From Halobacteriovorax marinus (GTDB taxonomy: Bacteria > Bdellovibrionota > Bacteriovoracia > Bacteriovoracales > Bacteriovoracaceae): DNA of 64,000 bases. Below are positions 59,833 through 64,000 of this stretch, piece after piece. The DNA lies in the NCBI GenBank assembly GCA_002163155.1, contig MAAO01000004.1, positions 372,001 to 436,000 of the forward strand, read 5' to 3'. The notes beneath the pieces were generated by a model. That model was not told where the DNA came from, did not search any database, and worked only from the letters and a program-made list of their open reading frames with translations. Numbering within the stretch: the first letter of the stretch is position 1; the number at the start of each line of letters is the position of its first letter. The translations under genes were made by a program, and so were the position numbers.

Positions 59833-61536
59833 TTGAAAAGTATAAAATCTTTTACTTATGAAATAACTACAATACTTTTAGCTTTAAATATTAAAACTAA
59901 ACGTATTGTAGCAACTCTCATTCCTTATTATTTTTTCGCAATCCTAAATGCTTCTTTTGAGGCTGTTGGAATTGTCTTATTAATAAACGTATTTACCGGA
60001 AATACAGAATCTAGCCAAAAGAGTCTTCTAATTGATCACCTCAATAGTCTTCTTCAAAGACTTGGGATCGGGAACTCTCTAGAAGAAATGCTTCCTATCT
60101 TAATTGGAATTTACGTTATAAATTTTTCACTTCGATTTTCTACCACCTTTTTTGATGGATATTTAAACTCTAAGATTAGAGAAAAATTGCAAACTGCTAT
60201 TTTTTCTAAATTCATTACAAGTAAATGGGAAGCTTCAAGAGACTTAAGAATTGGTGAGTCAGTTGGAACTAATACTACAGAGGCTGCTTGTGTCGTCAAA
60301 ATACTTACCTCTATAATAGTAACTTTATATTTCCTATTCGGAGCAATCTCCACTTTATCCTTAGCTACCTACACAAGTCCTCAGACAACAATTATGCTGA
60401 TATCAGTCGGCTTTCCATTATTTATTTGTTTAAAATATCTCATTAAAATCCAGGCTGGCTTTTCAAAAAAACTGACAATTAATCGAAACAAGTTCTCAGC
60501 TGACATCACAGATAGACTTAATGGACTCTTACAAATTCATGCAGACAAAGACTATTCGTACCATCTAAGGAAAGGTTTAAGAACACAAAGTACTATAACT
60601 ACAAATGAAATTAAAATTAGTGCTACACAGGCAATTATTGGGTCGTTTAGTATATTAATGCCCTTATGTATCCTAAGTTCCCTCTACGCTATTGTACTTT
60701 TCCTTGGAAAAGAATCATTACCTCAACTTTCAACCCTAGCAAGTGTTGGGGTACTAGCAATGAGAAGCTCAACTTTAATAAATGCAGCAATTGGAAACTT
60801 TGGGAATATATCTCGCCTATCGGGAAGCATTTCTCCTATTGTCAATTCCCTACGCCTGCCGCAGTCAAATAAAAAAGAGAAAGTTATCGATAAGATTAAG
60901 TCTATCTCACTTGATAACATTTCGTTTTCATTTGGAAGCAAAACGATATTAAAAAACTTAAACTTAACTATAAAAAAAGGGCATCCACTTATCCTAGGAG
61001 GAAGGTCCGGAAAAGGTAAAACGACATTGGCAAATATTATAGCTGGTCTCTACGAACCACAGTCTGGTGACATCAATTACTACACAATAAACACTCAAAA
61101 ATATTCTTCTACTCAGTATTCTTTAAATATTGGCTATGTTACTCAAGACATCTATCTCTTTGAAGGTGATGTAAAATCAAACTTAACTATGGGTAAAGAT
61201 ATTTCAGATGAAGAAATCAAGTCAAAATTACAGCTAGTAGACGCTTTAGACTTTGTAAATGAAGCTGGAGGACTAGAAGCTGAAATGAAGGAAGCCGGAA
61301 AATCTCTTTCAGGAGGACAAAAAAGAAGACTTGGAATAGCGAGAGTTCTTTTAACAAATTGCCAAGTTTTGATTTTTGACGAGGTAACTGCAGGGCTTGA
61401 TCAAAAAAACAAAAATGTTGTTCTAGATTTAATTAAACAAATTTGTGAAGATTACGCAGTCGTTATTATTTCTCACGATGAGATATCGTTGCCTAATCAA
61501 AACTATTTTAATGTCGAAAATTACTCTACTTCCTAA
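59833..61536 (+). CDS. ABC exporter, PglK/MsbA-like half transporter
   Basis: A 567-residue half-transporter: an N-terminal membrane domain of about six helices (about 20-320) and a nucleotide-binding domain with Walker A GGRSGKGKTT (about 389-398), signature LSGGQKRR (about 490), Walker B VLIFDEVTAGLD (about 512-523) and a His switch IISHDE. Short half-transporters at the end of glycan operons flip lipid-linked oligosaccharides (PglK) or lipid A (MsbA). Here the former is likelier. The start is a TTG at 59833 with only a weak upstream site. It overlaps the convergent DUF4910 gene by 11 bases. Confidence 0.84.
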   Translation: MKSIKSFTYEITTILLALNIKTKRIVATLIPYYFFAILNASFEAVGIVLLINVFTGNTESSQKSLLIDHLNSLLQRLGIGNSLEEMLPILIGIYVINFSLRFSTTFFDGYLNSKIREKLQTAIFSKFITSKWEASRDLRIGESVGTNTTEAACVVKILTSIIVTLYFLFGAISTLSLATYTSPQTTIMLISVGFPLFICLKYLIKIQAGFSKKLTINRNKFSADITDRLNGLLQIHADKDYSYHLRKGLRTQSTITTNEIKISATQAIIGSFSILMPLCILSSLYAIVLFLGKESLPQLSTLASVGVLAMRSSTLINAAIGNFGNISRLSGSISPIVNSLRLPQSNKKEKVIDKIKSISLDNISFSFGSKTILKNLNLTIKKGHPLILGGRSGKGKTTLANIIAGLYEPQSGDINYYTINTQKYSSTQYSLNIGYVTQDIYLFEGDVKSNLTMGKDISDEEIKSKLQLVDALDFVNEAGGLEAEMKEAGKSLSGGQKRRLGIARVLLTNCQVLIFDEVTAGLDQKNKNVVLDLIKQICEDYAVVIISHDEISLPNQNYFNVENYSTS

Positions 61537-62812
61537 AAACTTCTATTAAAGATTTTTCTTCCAGTCTCTTAAGAATATCAATAAGACTCCATGCCGGAAC
61601 TTTAAGTTTCTCAGCAATCTCTAAAAGGCTTCTCTTACCATTCGAATAAGCTAAAAAATTCCAAATAAGCTTTGTTTCAATCGACTTCTTTTGAGCTCCC
61701 ATGGATGGGTATAAGCCATACTTACTTAACTGAAACTCACATTTTGTTTTTGCTCTTGGATAAAGATTATTTTCTAAAATGATAATACAATGCTTAAATA
61801 GCTCATAACTTTCCTCAAGACCTTTCGCCGAAATAAAGTCAAGATCATCTTTAGAAGTATGATATTCGGGGTAATTTTTATACTTTGAGCGCATTATTGA
61901 GGCCATAGGAATATCAACTCCTGGGCTACAAAATTGCCTCTCATCACTTCCACGCTCCAAAAAGCTATACTCTGTATAAGAAGGTGCAAGGTTCTTTAAA
62001 ACGTGTCTTGCAACATTATCAGGCAAGCTATCTTCTTCTATTGAGGGTAAAAAAGAATAGGCTCTTACGTCTCCAACACAGTTCACATTAAAAGCAGCAA
62101 TTGTGTTCTTCTGGAGATCTTCAAGATTCTTTGAAATATAACAAATAGAGCCAATCGTTTCTGGAATAAAAATAAATCGGTAACTATAATGTCTCTTTGG
62201 TAAGTTAGTAATCCAACTCGCTAAAGCCGTTGCGACAGAAGGACCAGAACATTCATTATTTCCCATAGAAGGGTGGCAAACATAAGTAGAGAACAGTACT
62301 TCTTCAGAAGATTCACCCTGAATAAATAATTCTCCGTAATTAAGAACACCATTCTCTAACTTACTATCGATAACGACCTTATAAGAGCCTTCTTTTAAAT
62401 TCTCTAAAACGTTGTGAGATAAACAAAATCCCCATGTTTCTTTGTAATAAGATGTTACGTAAGGAATGGCGTCAGGCAGATCTGGTAAAGAATATAAATG
62501 TTTTTTTAATTCCTCAAGACTTAATTCCACATCCATGGGAATAGAATAACTTACAATATGGAGGTTATTATCCTTAAGGTTTGCAATCTTATTTCCATCA
62601 GGACCAATAATAAAGGCATCATTAATAGACCATTCCTTTGGAATATTCCAATCAAAACACTTTGTCCCTGTGGCGACTTCTTCAATTTTCAATTTTGGAA
62701 GATATTCTTGTAAAATAGCTAAAGTTTCTCTAACTCCTGGACCTGTTATGCTTCTACAGATTCCAAACAGCCTTTCAGCTAATGAATATATTTCTTTTCC
62801 ATTTAAACTCAT
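61526..62812 (-). CDS. DUF4910 (M28-like) protein with C-terminal winged helix
   Basis: A 428-residue protein matching DUF4910: an aminopeptidase-like alpha/beta domain (about 1-350) with likely metal ligands His180 (YVCHPSMGNNECSG), Glu218 (IPETIGS) and His318 (YPEYHTSKDD), plus ERGSDERQF (about 287-294), then a winged-helix tail (about 360-428, with LLEIAEKLKVP). Members recur in polysaccharide loci and have no assigned function that I can apply. An amide or ester hydrolase acting on a sugar is one guess. It is transcribed alone, opposite the ABC exporter. Confidence 0.78.
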   Translation of the reverse strand: MSLNGKEIYSLAERLFGICRSITGPGVRETLAILQEYLPKLKIEEVATGTKCFDWNIPKEWSINDAFIIGPDGNKIANLKDNNLHIVSYSIPMDVELSLEELKKHLYSLPDLPDAIPYVTSYYKETWGFCLSHNVLENLKEGSYKVVIDSKLENGVLNYGELFIQGESSEEVLFSTYVCHPSMGNNECSGPSVATALASWITNLPKRHYSYRFIFIPETIGSICYISKNLEDLQKNTIAAFNVNCVGDVRAYSFLPSIEEDSLPDNVARHVLKNLAPSYTEYSFLERGSDERQFCSPGVDIPMASIMRSKYKNYPEYHTSKDDLDFISAKGLEESYELFKHCIIILENNLYPRAKTKCEFQLSKYGLYPSMGAQKKSIETKLIWNFLAYSNGKRSLLEIAEKLKVPAWSLIDILKRLEEKSLIEVFRK

Positions 62813-62926
62813 AATTTATGTTACTAATATATTCCTTAAAATTACAGTTAAATCTCGTGTCTCATTTTCATCTTGTAACCCACCAAAGTACTTATCAATT
62901 AACTTAAGTTGTATTAATATGTTTAA

Positions 62927-64000
62927 ATGGATGAATCATACCAAACTCTCGTAGCTGATACTGCATTTATTGAACCTAAACAAGTTGAAGAATATAATTT
63001 CATTAATGTTTTTCCAATGAAAAAAGGAGATGAAGCCTATAGGGCCTCTCTTGACGAAATACTTTACAGGTCTAAGCTTCAATCAAAATTTTACAAGAAA
63101 GTCGAACCAAAGTTATTAAAGATATTTACAAAGCTTAACCCTTATCCTGCTAAGCAAAACTTTAATTTCGTACACTTTACTCTTGTAACACTAACAACAT
63201 TTTTTTGCGATAGAACCTTGAGAGTCATTGAAAGAACAAATCAAACTTCAAAAGAAAAACTTAGATATTTAAAAATCAAGGAAATAGATACCATAGAATT
63301 TGTAAGTGGTTATACACAATCATGGAAGTTTAACCAAAATCTTGTGATGAGAATATCTTCATCTTTAGGAATTAAACCTATTACATCAAAGAATGACTTC
63401 GTCTTACCAGAAAATCCTTCACTACATATTCAAAAAAATCTATTATTTTTACCAAGCAGTAATAAAGTTACTCAATATATTTATAGAATAATAAATAAGA
63501 TCTTTTCATTTATTCAAACTAAAATGAGTTCTCACAATAAAATTCAACCAATGGGCCTACATGATAGCTACCATTTCACCCAGAAAGGATTTTATGGGCT
63601 ATTTGGATTTTTTAAAAATCCTATAAAATTGAAATTCACACATAAAATAAAAGATTTTAAACTTAGAAATTTATTAAAAAAGGAAATCTCTGAACATTGC
63701 TTTGAAGAATTTAGAGAAATTTTAACTCAGAATTCTCCAGAACTTGATAAAATCTCTTTAGATAATCTGACAAAGGAATTCATTAATCTTTTTGTTGACT
63801 GGTTTCCGACTTCATTACTAGAGGCCTCAGAAAATAATATAAAAGAAGCCTTATCATCAATATCTTCGAAAAAAATCAAGGCTGTAATAGGAAATGACTC
63901 ATATTCGGACCAAGGCATGTTCATAAGCGTAGCGGCTCAAAGATTAGGAAAACCTTCAATTGGAATACAACATGGAGGGCATGTTGGTTACATTGAAGAC
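62927..64000 (+). CDS. Surface carbohydrate transferase-like protein, distantly LIC12162-like (partial)
   Basis: The reading frame is open from an ATG at 62927 (directly after an in-frame TAA) to the right edge, 358 codons, so the 3' end lies outside. No membrane helix. An N-terminal region (about 75-105, FNFVHFTLVTLTTFFCDRTL) and a late IGIQHGGHVGYIED end mirror the order of the LIC12162-type protein at 38.4 kb (GHWLNRY...NRY, then GQHGSNYG), so the two are probably remote relatives. The ribosome site is weak. It lies downstream of the second acid-sugar module, as its relative lies downstream of the leg operon, so a role as transferase is plausible. Confidence 0.6.
   Translation, partial: MDESYQTLVADTAFIEPKQVEEYNFINVFPMKKGDEAYRASLDEILYRSKLQSKFYKKVEPKLLKIFTKLNPYPAKQNFNFVHFTLVTLTTFFCDRTLRVIERTNQTSKEKLRYLKIKEIDTIEFVSGYTQSWKFNQNLVMRISSSLGIKPITSKNDFVLPENPSLHIQKNLLFLPSSNKVTQYIYRIINKIFSFIQTKMSSHNKIQPMGLHDSYHFTQKGFYGLFGFFKNPIKLKFTHKIKDFKLRNLLKKEISEHCFEEFREILTQNSPELDKISLDNLTKEFINLFVDWFPTSLLEASENNIKEALSSISSKKIKAVIGNDSYSDQGMFISVAAQRLGKPSIGIQHGGHVGYIED

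Noticed and set aside
62670-62954. A 94-residue open frame on the plus strand ending near the last gene
   Set aside because: Mostly antisense to the DUF4910 gene. The true gene at the right edge is in a different frame, starting at 62927.
1-64000. Insertion sequences, tRNA genes, CRISPR arrays, integrase or attachment sites
   Set aside because: I looked for transposase-like proteins, terminal inverted repeats, cloverleaf-like segments and regularly spaced repeats and saw none I could support.

Overview
The window is 64 kb of AT-rich DNA (by eye about two thirds A+T) given over almost entirely to surface polysaccharide biosynthesis. I see no housekeeping gene, rRNA, tRNA, CRISPR array, transposase or prophage gene. 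The families present (Wzx, WcaJ, RfbFGH, Rml, LIC12162-type and LA_1612-type surface carbohydrate proteins) point to a low-GC Gram-negative bacterium with a complex O-antigen or capsule. The mixture resembles Leptospira-like or Bdellovibrionota (Halobacteriovorax-like) genomes, but the sequence alone does not settle the taxon.

Layout. (1) 1-9.7 kb, mostly minus: the CDP-3,6-dideoxyhexose set rfbH, rfbE, rfbF, rfbG and an rfbS/rfbJ-like reductase, which should give CDP-paratose and CDP-tyvelose. It is interleaved with three polytopic GT-C type proteins (two GT39-like, one DUF2079), and a fourth membrane protein is cut by the left edge. (2) 9.8-18.6 kb: glycosyltransferases plus a deoxysugar C-methylation cassette (SDR, RmlC-like epimerase, TylC3-like C-methyltransferase, CmcI-like methyltransferase) and a first Wzy candidate. 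(3) 18.7-30.5 kb: gmd, a Wzx flippase, a WcaJ-type initiating transferase, rmlA, rmlB, a CapD/FlaA1-type dehydratase, and an N-acetyl-fucosamine-like set (WbjD-like epimerase, small PglC-like transferase, WbuB-like glycosyltransferase, RmlD-like reductase). (4) 30.5-37.1 kb: a second Wzy candidate, a second RmlD-like reductase, a methyltransferase, glycosyltransferases, a cupin isomerase-like protein and another SDR. (5) 37.2-50.7 kb, one long minus-strand run: what looks like a nearly complete GDP-route legionaminic acid pathway (legB, legC, legG, legI, legH, ptmE, the WbpG/PtmG-HisF-HisH amidotransferase set, legF), followed by three candidate transferases. (6) 51-54.1 kb: a methyltransferase, a PhyH-family oxygenase and an FkbM methyltransferase. 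(7) 54.4-62.8 kb: TviC/TviB-like enzymes for UDP-GalNAcA, then an unusual module: a CMP-sugar cytidylyltransferase fused to a D-2-hydroxyacid dehydrogenase, a GT2, a very short NeuB-like synthase without the C-terminal SAF domain, and a PglK/MsbA-like ABC exporter. A DUF4910 protein faces it. The right edge cuts a protein that looks like a distant relative of the LIC12162 family.

The genes fit assembly of at least two lipid-linked glycans: there are two initiating transferases, two polymerase candidates, and a Wzx plus an ABC flippase. Precursors would be CDP-, dTDP-, GDP-, UDP- and CMP-activated sugars. The strongest candidate for an undescribed system is the 56.7-62.8 kb module, which looks like a second acid-sugar pathway parallel to the legionaminic acid operon. 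Strand switches are frequent and six convergent pairs overlap at their 3' ends, as expected of a mosaic locus. No gene-free stretch exceeds 300 bases. The longest are 295 bases (50728-51022, holding a degenerate direct repeat) and 255 bases (54149-54403, with nothing I can support).
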